The notes: generated by a model from the letters alone, not told the origin. A stretch of 7,273 nt of DNA from an uncultured Bacteroidota bacterium (GCA_903913355.1 CAIWKU010000311.1:1-7273); one strand, 5' to 3'; positions 1 through 6,860 are shown, numbered from the stretch's first letter. A program made the numbers and translations.

Positions 1-1
1 T

Positions 2-121
2 AACCACTTGTTTCAAACAGCCAAAACAGGAGAACTGGCCGAATATGCTACGATAGAGGAAACCATGTCCCCACTTGCTTTAAGCTTGATTGCAGGTTGG
101 ATAAAAGATGAAATAAAATAA
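2..121 (+). CDS. Alpha/beta-fold hydrolase, C-terminal end (5' truncated by window edge)
   Basis: An open frame enters from the left edge and ends at TAA (119-121), giving 39 residues that start NHLFQTAKTG and end in WIKDEIK. The pattern NHLFQ, a TG-x-x-x-EY stretch, IEET and then SP-x-x-L plus a closing helix ending in a WI pair matches the C-terminal segment of secreted or cytoplasmic alpha/beta hydrolases of the dienelactone-hydrolase/prolyl-oligopeptidase type. In that family the His of the NHLFQ motif (second residue visible) is the catalytic His of the Ser-Asp-His triad. The nucleophile elbow and acid residue lie outside the window, so substrate and signal peptide cannot be judged. The assignment rests on motif recall from a short fragment, so the fold is fairly likely and the exact function unknown. 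Confidence 0.62.
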   Translation, partial: NHLFQTAKTGELAEYATIEETMSPLALSLIAGWIKDEIK

Positions 122-231
122 TCTGGGTTCGTTTGTGTCATAGTTTACTAATTTTTGCGAATCAGCAAATACACAACTGAAGCTCTGAAACTAAATAAGG
201 CAGCTGAATTTATGAGTAACTTCATTGCCTG

Positions 232-825
232 ATGAATTATTTAGCGCATGCATATCTTTCCTTTCATCATCCAGATATTCTGGTGGGTAATATGATTAGC
301 GATTTTATTAAAGGAAAAAAACAATATACTTACCCCATACCCATTCAATACGGCATACGGCTTCACAGGGCCATTGACACTTTTACAGACCAACATCCAG
401 CTACCCGAGAAGCGAAAGCTTATTTACAACCGGCTGTTGGGGCTTATGCAGGGGCTTTGATTGATGTTGTATATGACCATTTTCTGGCTTTAGATGAAAC
501 CGAATTGACAGAAGTAGCATTAAAAACATTTGCCGCAGAAGTTTACCGGCAGTTGCAAAAACAGGAAGAAATATTACCTGAAAAATTTGCCCGTATGCTG
601 CCTTATATGATAGATCAGAATTGGCTATATCATTATCGGTTTACAGATGGGGTTGAAAAAAGTTTCGGCGGCGTAGCCAGAAGAGCCCTTTATTTAACTG
701 GCATAGAGGAAGCTTACCAAAAGTTTTTATTGCATTATTCCAAACTGCGGGACTGTTACCAAGGGTTTTTCCCAGATGTTAAAAAATTTGCACATATGCA
801 GCTGGCTGAGTTCTTAAATACATAG
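232..825 (+). CDS. acpH: Acyl carrier protein phosphodiesterase (AcpH family)
   Basis: The 197-residue product matches the ACP phosphodiesterase family (PF04336) along its length; E. coli AcpH is similar in size. Known members hydrolyse the 4'-phosphopantetheine arm from holo-ACP to give apo-ACP, in a metal-dependent cytosolic reaction that drives prosthetic-group turnover. Visible family signatures are the N-terminal NYLAH (2-6), GNMISDFIKG (19-28), GI-x-x-HR-x-ID (41-49, giving HRAID at 45-49) and DVVYDHFLA (78-86), whose His and Asp residues are the likely metal ligands. There is no signal peptide. The start is set by the conserved NYLAH beginning at the very N-terminus. No clear ribosome-binding site is seen, as is common in Bacteroidota. 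The start codon overlaps the stop of a six-codon upstream mini-ORF (TGATG). The next gene begins 27 bp downstream and seems to have its own promoter. Confidence 0.9.
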   Translation: MNYLAHAYLSFHHPDILVGNMISDFIKGKKQYTYPIPIQYGIRLHRAIDTFTDQHPATREAKAYLQPAVGAYAGALIDVVYDHFLALDETELTEVALKTFAAEVYRQLQKQEEILPEKFARMLPYMIDQNWLYHYRFTDGVEKSFGGVARRALYLTGIEEAYQKFLLHYSKLRDCYQGFFPDVKKFAHMQLAEFLNT

Positions 826-830
826 GTGGC

Positions 831-838
831 TATCTTTG
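831..838 (+). promoter_or_regulatory. Candidate Bacteroidota -7 promoter box for the DUF2911 gene
   Basis: The octamer TATCTTTG fits the Bacteroidota sigma-ABfr -7 consensus TAnnTTTG exactly. It lies 14 nt before the preferred ATG at 853, just after the stop of the acpH gene. No good -33 TTG is found at the usual 19-21 bp spacing; the closest is a CTG 22 bp upstream. The call therefore rests on the -7 box alone. If correct, the DUF2911 gene has a very short leader and need not depend on read-through from acpH. Confidence 0.35.
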
Positions 839-852
839 TGAAAACCCTTTTC

Positions 853-1440
853 ATGAAGTCACTCTTTTCCATTATCCTTTTTTTTGGTTTCTTTTATACC
901 TATGGCCAGCAGAAGCCAACTGAACTCGACAAGTCGCCCATGGATATGAGTTACTGGCCGGCTAATTACCCCTTACTTAAAATGAGCGGAAAAGCCAAAG
1001 CGTTTCCCATAGCCAGGGTGATCTATGGCCGACCCCTAAAAAACGGAAGAACCATTTTTGGAGGCATTGTAAAATACAACGAACTATGGCGATTGGGAGC
1101 AAATGAAGCTACTGAGATCGAGTTCTTTAGCAATGTAAAGATTGGAGGAAAATCGCTTGCAAAGGGAAGATATACCGTTTACTGTATTCCTCATGAAAAC
1201 AAGTGGACACTGATCATCAGCAAAGACAATTATGTTTGGGGAAGTTTTACGTATGATTCCAAAAAAGATGTTTTGCGGGCGGATGCGGATGTTGACAGGA
1301 ATACCGAAACCGTTGAAGCTTTTACCATTTATTTTGAGGAAACCAAAACGGGAGCGAATATGATTATTCTTTGGGATGATATTCGGGCGGTACTACCTAT
1401 TTCCCTATCTGGTAACCCGTCTTCAATAAACAATGAGTAA
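853..1440 (+). CDS. Secreted DUF2911 domain protein
   Basis: The 195-residue protein starts with a typical Sec signal peptide: MKS, then a hydrophobic stretch at about 4-14, and a likely cleavage after YTYG (15-18). It has no lipobox cysteine, so it is probably periplasmic or exported. The rest matches DUF2911 (PF11138), a family common in Bacteroidota with no established biochemical role. Recognisable pieces are VIYGRP (56-61), GR-x-IFGGIV (65-73), the family hallmark WRLGANEAT (79-87), a GRYTVYCIP strand (105-113), W118, WG (129-130), DVLRAD (139-144) and ILWDD (172-176). The ATG at 853 is preferred over in-frame GTG codons at 826 and 838: it places the positively charged n-region directly before the hydrophobic core, and the TATCTTTG promoter box overlaps the earlier codons. 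The family is confident; the function is unknown. Confidence 0.87.
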   Translation: MKSLFSIILFFGFFYTYGQQKPTELDKSPMDMSYWPANYPLLKMSGKAKAFPIARVIYGRPLKNGRTIFGGIVKYNELWRLGANEATEIEFFSNVKIGGKSLAKGRYTVYCIPHENKWTLIISKDNYVWGSFTYDSKKDVLRADADVDRNTETVEAFTIYFEETKTGANMIILWDDIRAVLPISLSGNPSSINNE

Positions 1441-1501
1441 CTGTTTATTTTAACCAATAAGTAATCGTAATACTGCATCTTTACTAAATAAAATAAAGAC
1501 G

Positions 1502-2641
1502 ATGAAACGAGCAACACAATATATACACGCAGGCACAGAGCCAGACCCATCAACAGGTGCAATTATGACACCTATTTACCAGACCTCGACTTATGTACAA
1601 GAAGCGCCCGGCGTTAATAAAGGATTTGAATATGCCCGTAGTCAGAATCCCACCCGTAAAGCCCTGGAAGAAGCGTATGCGCAGATCGAGAACGGAAAGT
1701 TTGGACTTGCATTTTCAAGCGGAGTCGCCGCTACTGATGCGGTTATCAAATTATTGTTACCCGGGGATCAGGTAATTGCAGCGAATGATATGTACGGCGG
1801 AACTTACCGGATGTTTACCAGGATTTTTGCAAAATATGGTATCCAATTCACTTATACCGATACAACCGATATTGAGAATATACGAAAGGCCATTACGCCC
1901 AATACAAAACTTATCTGGATTGAAACACCTACCAATCCACTGATGAATATTACGGATATCGCAGCAGTTGCCACCATTGCAAAGGAGCACAAGGCGATCC
2001 TTTGTGTTGACAATACTTTTGCCTCTCCTTATTTACAAAACCCGCTTGATCTTGGTGCAGATATTGTAATGCATTCCGCTACTAAATACCTTGGCGGTCA
2101 TAGTGACGTAATTCAGGGCTGCCTGGTTATGAACGATCCTGAGTTGAGAGAGCAACTCTATTTTATCCAAAAAAGTTGTGGTGCCGTTCCTGGTCCAATG
2201 GATTGTTTTCTGGTATTACGTGGTATTAAAACCCTACATGTTCGTATGCAACGCCATTGCGAGAACGGAGAGAAAATTGCTTATTTTCTTCGAAACCATC
2301 CCAAAGTTGCCAAAGTTTATTGGTGTGGTTTTGAAGATCATAAAAACTATTCAGTTGCTAAAAAACAAATGCGTGGATTTGGGGGGATGATGAGTTTTAC
2401 GTTGAAAGATGACAGTATTGAAAATGCAAAACGTGTTTTATCTTCTACCAAAGTATTTGCACTGGCTGAAAGTTTAGGCGGTGTTGAATCATTAATCAAT
2501 CACCCTGCGTCTATGACGCATGCTTCTATCCCAAGGGAAGAGAGAATCAAAAATGGATTAACAGATAGTTTAATCAGGTTGAGTGTAGGTATTGAGGATG
2601 TGGATGATCTGATGGATGATCTTAATCAGGCTATTGGATAG
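1502..2641 (+). CDS. metB: Cystathionine gamma-synthase / gamma-lyase-type PLP enzyme
   Basis: The 379-residue product belongs to the Cys/Met-metabolism PLP-dependent family (PF01053, fold type I). Y44 and R46 (in FEYARSQNPT) would bind the cofactor phosphate of the partner subunit. SSG (72-74) and Y98 in MYGGTYRMF contact PLP, D170 in VDNTFASPYLQ pairs with the pyridine nitrogen, and K195 in HSATKYLGGHSD is the Schiff-base lysine. SLGGVESL (324-331) and R359 in LIRLSVGIED bind the substrate carboxylate. The length fits cystathionine gamma-synthase (O-acyl-homoserine plus cysteine) or gamma-lyase (cystathionine to cysteine) better than the longer O-acetylhomoserine sulfhydrylases. A Gly-Thr where methionine gamma-lyases carry their active-site Cys argues against that enzyme. 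Synthase and lyase cannot be told apart here, so metB is tentative. The 61-bp upstream gap has no SAM-riboswitch-sized leader. The gene converges on the glycosidase gene. Confidence 0.88.
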   Translation: MKRATQYIHAGTEPDPSTGAIMTPIYQTSTYVQEAPGVNKGFEYARSQNPTRKALEEAYAQIENGKFGLAFSSGVAATDAVIKLLLPGDQVIAANDMYGGTYRMFTRIFAKYGIQFTYTDTTDIENIRKAITPNTKLIWIETPTNPLMNITDIAAVATIAKEHKAILCVDNTFASPYLQNPLDLGADIVMHSATKYLGGHSDVIQGCLVMNDPELREQLYFIQKSCGAVPGPMDCFLVLRGIKTLHVRMQRHCENGEKIAYFLRNHPKVAKVYWCGFEDHKNYSVAKKQMRGFGGMMSFTLKDDSIENAKRVLSSTKVFALAESLGGVESLINHPASMTHASIPREERIKNGLTDSLIRLSVGIEDVDDLMDDLNQAIG

Positions 2642-2653
2642 TTTTTTTACTGC

Positions 2654-2720
2654 AGAGAACAGGATAGCGCAAAGTTTGCGCAGAGATAACTCCGTGAATG
2701 CTCAGCGTATCCTGTTCTCT
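2654..2720. repeat. Compound palindromic repeat between convergent genes
   Basis: Perfect 13-bp outer arms, AGAGAACAGGATA at 2654-2666 and TATCCTGTTCTCT at 2708-2720, enclose 41 bp. The stem can extend by a further CGC/GCG pairing across a one-base bulge. Inside lies a second perfect palindrome at 2667-2681: GCGCAAA, a central G, then TTTGCGC. The element fills most of the 95-bp gap between the metB-like gene and the glycosidase gene. Neither side is followed by a T-run on its outgoing strand, so it is not a textbook intrinsic terminator, although it could fold in RNA and block or end transcription from both sides. Phrases such as GCAGAGATAACTCCGTG and CTCAGCG resemble the CTCTGCG-type intergenic repeats seen in many Bacteroidota genomes. 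That link is from memory and was not searched. Confidence 0.75.
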
Positions 2721-2736
2721 TCGGTGAAAAATGAAA

Positions 2737-4992
2737 CTACTTTAATTCAAACGCCGCCTCAATTGTATTTTTAGAATCACCGCCAATAAACACATTGAAT
2801 TTTCCGGCTTCCAGTTTTATATTTCCTTCTCCATCATAAAATGACAGGTCTTTGCCTGATAAACTAAAACTTACCGTTTTAGCTTCCCCCGCTTTCAGGA
2901 ATATTTTTTGAAATGCTTTCAATTCTTTCACTGGCCTTACAATTGAAGCTGTTATATCTCTTATATATAACTGAACCACTTCTTCTCCGTCATATCCACC
3001 GCTGTTCTTTACTGTTACACTCACCTGCAGCTTTCCTCCTTTCAACATCTGATTACTGCTCAATGCTAAACCAGAATAATCAAATTTTGTATAGCTCAAC
3101 CCAAACCCAAAAGGATACAATGGATCATTCGGAATATCCCGGTACCGTGTCTTCCAGGATGGATCGCCGGTTTCAGGTGCGGGGCGATTGGTGTTAAAAT
3201 GATTGTAATAAACAGGAATCTGTCCAACTGCATATGGGAAGCTCATCACCGTTTTACCAGAGGGGTTATAATCACCGGCAAGTACATCAGCAACTGCTGC
3301 TCCGGTTTCTGTTCCCAATATCCAGCATTGTACAATAGCAGTAGATAAATCCTGTATCTGCGTTAAAACCAGTGGTCTTCCGCTATTTACCAAAACAATT
3401 ATTTTTTTCCCGGTTTTCTGTAATGCTTTGAGTAATTGAACCTGTCCCTCAGGTATGGATATATTAGCCAGTGCCCTGTCTTCGCCAGCCATTTTTCCAC
3501 TGATACCTACCGATACAATTACAATATCTGCTGTTGTAGCAGAAGCCACTGATTCACTGATTAAAGTTTCATTTGTTGTTGCATCGGCAGTGTATCCGGC
3601 GGTATAATCGATAGCCGATTTTCCGAATTTCTCTTGTAGGCCTTCATAAACACTTATCGCATCATTTGCACTACCATTTGCTACCCAAAAATCAAACATA
3701 TCCTCTTTGCTTTTAGCATAATAACCCACGAGAGCGATTTTCTTAACTGATTTTTTTATCGGTAACGACTGCCCTTCATTTTTTAATAAAACAATTGAAC
3801 CTCTTGCCGCTTTTAATGCTTCCTGTTTATTGGCATCATTAAATAAAGTAGCTGTTTCGCGAGCCTCATCTGAAAATTTATACGGGTTTTCAAATAGACC
3901 TAATTTAAACTTGAAATATAAAACTTTAGCAACCGCATCATCAACTTGTTTCATACTCAGCTTACCTTCTTTCACCAGTTGAGGCAGGTATTGAACCACT
4001 ACTTTTGACTCCATATCCATCATACTACCTGCCTGTAGTGATTTGTAGGCAGCATCTTTTTCATCCACTGCATATCCATGTGCAATGGTTTCCCCAAAAG
4101 ATCCCCAATCACTCACAAGCAATCCTTTAAAACCCCATTTCTTTTTCAACACATCCGTTACCAAAAAATGATTGGCACTTGCCGGAACACCGTCAATTAC
4201 ATTAAAAGAATTCATTACTGTTGCTGCACCAGCATCTACCGCAGATTTGTAAGGGGGCAGGTATTTGTTCCATAAAGCAGTTCTGGATACATCCACATTA
4301 TTATATTCTCTACCGGCTTCTACCAGTCCATAAGCAGCAAAATGTTTTACGCAGGCAAGAATATGCGATACATCATCCAGATTTCCCTGTAAGCCTTTCA
4401 CCCGGGCTGTCGCAACCAATCCACCATAATAAGTATCTTCTCCTGCCCCTTCCATTACACGGCCCCAGCGAGGGTCATTGCTGATATCACACATAGGGGC
4501 AAAAGTCCAGTGCAACCCAGCTGCGGCGGCTTCTTTGGCAGCCACCCCGGAATTTTTTTCTATTTGAGCAAGATCCCAACTACAGGCTTCTGCCAATGGA
4601 ATTGGGAAAATAGTTTTATATCCATGAATTACATCAAATGCGAATAATATGGGTATACCTAACCGACTTTGCTCTACCGCAACCCGTTGGATGTTCTTCG
4701 TTTCTTTCACACCAGTAACATTCAGAAATGAACCTACTTTTCCATCCTTCACCATTTTCACCTTTTCCTGTTGGCCGGCGTCGTTTACTGCGGGGCCGGT
4801 AAATACACCTCCATTTAATTGGTTTAACTGACCGGCTTTTTCTTCCAGCGTCATTCTTTGCAAAAGATCATCAATCCTTTGATTGATAGTTAACTTTGGA
4901 TTTCTATAAGCTGGAGTTGAAGTGGTTTTGGGTTGCGCAAACAGCTGGGCACCAGATACCAGTAGAAAGGCAAGTAGCAGCTTTTTTTTCAT
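2737..4992 (-). CDS. bglX: Periplasmic beta-glucosidase, glycoside hydrolase family 3 (BglX-like)
   Basis: The 751-residue enzyme begins with a Sec signal peptide (KKK, a hydrophobic core, and a likely cut after LFAQ at about residue 20) and should act in the periplasm, releasing terminal beta-linked glucose (or xylose) from oligosaccharides by a retaining mechanism. The N-terminal GH3 barrel spans about 37-365. It shows FAFDVIHGY (118-125), DPRWGR (173-178), EGAGED (181-186), KHFAAYG (216-222) and the nucleophile D295 in LLVSDWG. The GH3 C-terminal domain (about 398-625) contains MAGEDRA (501-507), whose E504 is the likely acid/base. The PFGFGLSYT linker (627-635) is followed by a fibronectin-III-like domain (about 665-740). 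Length and order match BglX-type enzymes. No frameshift is seen. Sugar specificity cannot be read from sequence. No SusC/SusD, transporter or other glycosidase is adjacent. It is divergent from the TIGR02757 gene and may share the dyad at 5051-5066. Confidence 0.92.
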   Translation of the reverse strand: MKKKLLLAFLLVSGAQLFAQPKTTSTPAYRNPKLTINQRIDDLLQRMTLEEKAGQLNQLNGGVFTGPAVNDAGQQEKVKMVKDGKVGSFLNVTGVKETKNIQRVAVEQSRLGIPILFAFDVIHGYKTIFPIPLAEACSWDLAQIEKNSGVAAKEAAAAGLHWTFAPMCDISNDPRWGRVMEGAGEDTYYGGLVATARVKGLQGNLDDVSHILACVKHFAAYGLVEAGREYNNVDVSRTALWNKYLPPYKSAVDAGAATVMNSFNVIDGVPASANHFLVTDVLKKKWGFKGLLVSDWGSFGETIAHGYAVDEKDAAYKSLQAGSMMDMESKVVVQYLPQLVKEGKLSMKQVDDAVAKVLYFKFKLGLFENPYKFSDEARETATLFNDANKQEALKAARGSIVLLKNEGQSLPIKKSVKKIALVGYYAKSKEDMFDFWVANGSANDAISVYEGLQEKFGKSAIDYTAGYTADATTNETLISESVASATTADIVIVSVGISGKMAGEDRALANISIPEGQVQLLKALQKTGKKIIVLVNSGRPLVLTQIQDLSTAIVQCWILGTETGAAVADVLAGDYNPSGKTVMSFPYAVGQIPVYYNHFNTNRPAPETGDPSWKTRYRDIPNDPLYPFGFGLSYTKFDYSGLALSSNQMLKGGKLQVSVTVKNSGGYDGEEVVQLYIRDITASIVRPVKELKAFQKIFLKAGEAKTVSFSLSGKDLSFYDGEGNIKLEAGKFNVFIGGDSKNTIEAAFELK

Positions 4993-5050
4993 AAGGCTTT
5001 TTTAGCGGGCAAGGAATGTATGCAAGTTAGGAGAGTTGGGGGAAATGCGA

Positions 5051-5066
5051 AATGACTTAGGTCATT
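5051..5066. promoter_or_regulatory. 16-bp dyad, possible Crp/Fnr-type regulator site
   Basis: AATGACTTAGGTCATT is an inverted repeat of 6-bp arms (AATGAC and GTCATT) around a TTAG spacer. The ATGAC-N4-GTCAT layout has the same half-site spacing as FNR boxes (TTGAT-N4-ATCAA). The site lies in the 147-bp divergent region, 58 bp upstream of the glycosidase ATG and 73 bp upstream of the TIGR02757 ATG, so it could control either gene. A second, overlapping inverted pair (ACTTAG at 5055-5060 and CTAAGT at 5080-5085) adds symmetry. No strong TAnnTTTG box could be assigned to either gene. The protein that binds is not known; the Crp/Fnr suggestion is inference from geometry only. Confidence 0.4.
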
Positions 5067-5139
5067 ATTTTAGGAAAGACTAAGTTTATGTGTGATAGGT
5101 TTCGAATCATTATCTGTTTAGTTTTATGCTTTCGAATTG

Positions 5140-5955
5140 ATGAAAAAAGTTGACACAAATAATTTAAAGACATTTTTTGATGAAAAGGTCAATAAATACA
5201 ACCGTCCTTCTTTCATCCAGGACGATCCCGTTTGTATACCACATCTCTTTTCCAAAAAACAGGATATTGAGATTGCAGGTTTATTCGCTGCTGTTTTTGC
5301 ATGGGGTAACAGAACCACCATTATAAATAAATCAAGAGAGTTGATGCAGCTGATGGATAATGCGCCGTATGATTTCTGTAAAAATCATTCATCGGTGGAT
5401 TTAAAAAATTTGGAGGGGTTTAAGCACCGAACCTTTAATACAACCGATCTTTTGTATTTTATTGCATTCCTCAAACATCATTATACGAATTATCCCAGTC
5501 TGGAAATTGCTTTTCTGCAAAATGCCCATTCTTTGAATGAGAAAAAGCAATTGGGGTTGCGTAAAAAAGAGAGTTTTATTGAATTTTCACTTATCCATTT
5601 CCATAACTATTTCTTTTCCTTAGAATATGTTCCGGCAAGAACAAAAAAGCATATTGCTACTCCTTTTAAAGGCTCTACCTGTAAAAGACTAAATATGTAC
5701 CTGCGATGGATGGTAAGAAAAGATAAACAAGGAGTTGATTTTGGAATATGGAATCAAATCAACCCTTCTGATCTGATTTGCCCGATAGATCTGCATGTAG
5801 CAAGGGTAGCCAAAAGGTTTGGATTATTGGAGCGGAAACAGGTCGATTGGCTGGCAGCCATAGAACTGACCGATTATCTGAGAACCTTAGATCCCAAAGA
5901 CCCTGTAAAATATGATTTTGCTTTGTTTGGGTTAGGGGTGATAGAAAAGTATTGA
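5140..5955 (+). CDS. TIGR02757/DUF2400 family protein (HhH-GPD glycosylase-like)
   Basis: The 271-residue protein matches the TIGR02757 family (DUF2400, PF09674), frequent in Bacteroidota and of unproven function. Signatures in order are DDP (28-30), DIEIAGLFAAVFAWGN (42-57), a helical middle region, STCKRLNMYLRWMVR (179-193), VDFGIW (199-204), CPIDLHVARVAKRFGLL (214-230) and DPKDPVKYDFALFGLG (251-266). The PIDLHV segment resembles the catalytic-Asp motif of endonuclease III-type HhH-GPD enzymes (VDTHV/I followed by an R-x-x-x-R-like helix). However, no LPGVG-K hairpin lysine and no C-terminal iron-sulfur cysteine cluster are seen, so it is not a standard Nth or MutY. A DNA-repair role is only an inference. 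The ATG at 5140 is preferred to the TTG one codon earlier. There is no signal peptide. The gene ends 36 bp before a converging small minus-strand gene. Confidence 0.87.
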   Translation: MKKVDTNNLKTFFDEKVNKYNRPSFIQDDPVCIPHLFSKKQDIEIAGLFAAVFAWGNRTTIINKSRELMQLMDNAPYDFCKNHSSVDLKNLEGFKHRTFNTTDLLYFIAFLKHHYTNYPSLEIAFLQNAHSLNEKKQLGLRKKESFIEFSLIHFHNYFFSLEYVPARTKKHIATPFKGSTCKRLNMYLRWMVRKDKQGVDFGIWNQINPSDLICPIDLHVARVAKRFGLLERKQVDWLAAIELTDYLRTLDPKDPVKYDFALFGLGVIEKY

Positions 5956-5991
5956 TTGGATGCGCTATAACGGCAAGATGATTTGTGCCGA

Positions 5992-6165
5992 TCAGCTAAT
6001 AAGTTGGTTAATTACAGGGATACCAAGGCATTCTGGTTCAGAAACGGATTTGTCTATTTGGGGTGTTTGTATGATTTGATAAATAAGCAGTGCTATCAGG
6101 GTAATCAAAAACACAATACCCATCAATCTTAATGAACGTTGGAAAATAAATGGATACAATTTCAT
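5992..6165 (-). CDS. Small single-helix membrane protein, third gene of the regulator operon
   Basis: A 57-residue frame beginning MKLYPFIFQR has one strongly hydrophobic helix at about 16-33 and a short polar tail ending INQLIS. Its N-terminus parallels that of the 146-residue membrane protein in the same operon (PHIYQRVGFLLFIP compared with PFIFQRSLRLMGIVFL), which is the main reason for believing it is real. The stop of the XRE regulator gene lies 57 bp upstream on the same strand. Other possible starts are the ATG at 6183 (63 residues) and a TTG at 6195; the ATG at 6165 is chosen because it aligns best with the start of its apparent paralogue. It may be an independent small protein or a remnant of a duplicated, truncated membrane gene. 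No continuation of the family could be read in the other minus-strand frames I checked downstream. Function unknown. Confidence 0.45.
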   Translation of the reverse strand: MKLYPFIFQRSLRLMGIVFLITLIALLIYQIIQTPQIDKSVSEPECLGIPVINQLIS

Positions 6166-6222
6166 AAAATGGAACTTATCCATAAGAGGAAGCAAGCAAA
6201 AAAAGGTTGGAAAAAGAATTTG

Positions 6223-6423
6223 TTAATCCCCCTCTTCCAGTTGAAACAATTCCTCTACTGTAATCCCAAATGTTTTTGCCATTTTCAATGCCAGAGCTGT
6301 GGAAGGAATGTATTTACCAGACTCAATGGTATTGATTGTTTGGCGGCTTACACCGATTCTTTTGGCAAGATCATCCTGTGTAAGATCGTGTATGGCTCTT
6401 TGTATCTTTAGTTTGTTTTTCAT
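6223..6423 (-). CDS. Small XRE-family (Cro/CI-type) transcriptional regulator
   Basis: The 66-residue protein is essentially a single HTH_3 (PF01381) domain. The helix-turn-helix runs from about 14 to 36, TQDDLAKRIGVSRQTI followed by NTIESGKY, with SRQTI in the recognition helix. It continues with the usual P-S-x-x-L-A-L-K-x-A helix (40-49) and FGITVEELFQLEE (52-64). It has no sensor or oligomerisation domain, like other compact regulators of this kind that are paired with membrane proteins. Its ATG overlaps the TGA of the upstream membrane gene by 4 bp (ATGA), so the two are probably translationally coupled and made together. The palindrome over the operon promoter (6871-6892) is the natural candidate operator, implying negative autoregulation. 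That is inferred from position, not shown. Confidence 0.93.
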   Translation of the reverse strand: MKNKLKIQRAIHDLTQDDLAKRIGVSRQTINTIESGKYIPSTALALKMAKTFGITVEELFQLEEGD

Positions 6424-6860
6424 GCATTCGATTTATTGTGTTGAAACAATACAAAACGAAAGCGAACTATAAAAATCACCAGTACAGTAAACATATTGTA
6501 TAAAATAACACTTAGGAAACCGGATCCATAAACAAGCATAACACACAATATCAGAATTAAATAATTTACAAGCACAGCCCATTGCAAAGAGGCAAGTCTG
6601 AAAAATTGTATAGCCTCATCCTCAATTTTTTCTTTTGAAAAAGAAATCAGCAATAAACTTACTATTAAACCAGCCAGGGCCAGCTCGTCTGTAAAATTGT
6701 GGTTATTAAAATCAATTATTTGCTGGGAAGGCTTAGAATAACTGAGCCAGGGAATTTCATAGCCCCAGCTGGCATAGGCTATGCCCAGCAATAAAAAGGG
6801 TATAAACAGCAAAAATCCAACCCTTTGGTAAATATGGGGTAACAAAGGTAGCTTTTTCAT
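6420..6860 (-). CDS. Four-helix integral membrane protein, first gene of regulator operon
   Basis: The 146-residue protein has four predicted transmembrane segments, at about 14-32, 57-74, 93-111 and 115-134. A short positively charged N-terminus and a basic C-terminal tail point to both ends being cytoplasmic. The loop SFSKEKIEDEAIQFFRLASLQWA (74-96) links helices two and three and is the most family-like part; proteins of this kind, next to a small XRE regulator, are familiar from Bacteroidota genomes. I do not recognise a characterised family, catalytic residues or transport motif. The ATG at 6860 is the first codon after the promoter and palindrome region and gives an N-terminus like that of the small protein at 5992-6165. 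A 4-bp overlap with the regulator gene suggests a functional pair, for example a membrane protein whose level the regulator controls. Its role is unknown. Confidence 0.87.
   Translation of the reverse strand: MKKLPLLPHIYQRVGFLLFIPFLLLGIAYASWGYEIPWLSYSKPSQQIIDFNNHNFTDELALAGLIVSLLLISFSKEKIEDEAIQFFRLASLQWAVLVNYLILILCVMLVYGSGFLSVILYNMFTVLVIFIVRFRFVLFQHNKSNA

Noticed and set aside
154..169. Hairpin TTTGC...GCAAA after the first partial gene
   Set aside because: A 5-bp stem with no T-tract, in AT-rich DNA; a chance match is likely.
1441..1501. SAM riboswitch or other leader upstream of the metB-like gene
   Set aside because: The gap is only 61 bp, AT-rich and without conserved paired elements; it is too short for a SAM riboswitch.
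1329..1562. Minus-strand open frame of 77 codons across the DUF2911 gene end and metB start
   Set aside because: It overlaps two well-supported genes, has no family resemblance, and its hydrophobic look comes from reading the AT-rich gap backwards.
2913..3197. Plus-strand open frame within the glycosidase gene, along with several others at 4078-4831
   Set aside because: All lie antisense to an intact, fully recognisable GH3 enzyme and have no homology I recognise.
2737..4992. Possible polysaccharide utilisation locus around the GH3 enzyme
   Set aside because: No SusC/SusD pair, transporter, carbohydrate sensor or second glycosidase occurs on either side; the neighbours are unrelated housekeeping genes.
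5971..5990. Hairpin CGGCA...TGCCG between the converging TIGR02757 gene and the small membrane gene
   Set aside because: The stem is only 5 bp with a 10-nt loop, and no T-run follows on either strand; too weak to call a terminator.
5992..6860. Toxin-antitoxin reading of the regulator operon
   Set aside because: The XRE protein could suggest an antitoxin, but the partner is a four-helix membrane protein with conserved-looking loops rather than a known toxin fold; an autoregulated membrane-protein operon fits better.
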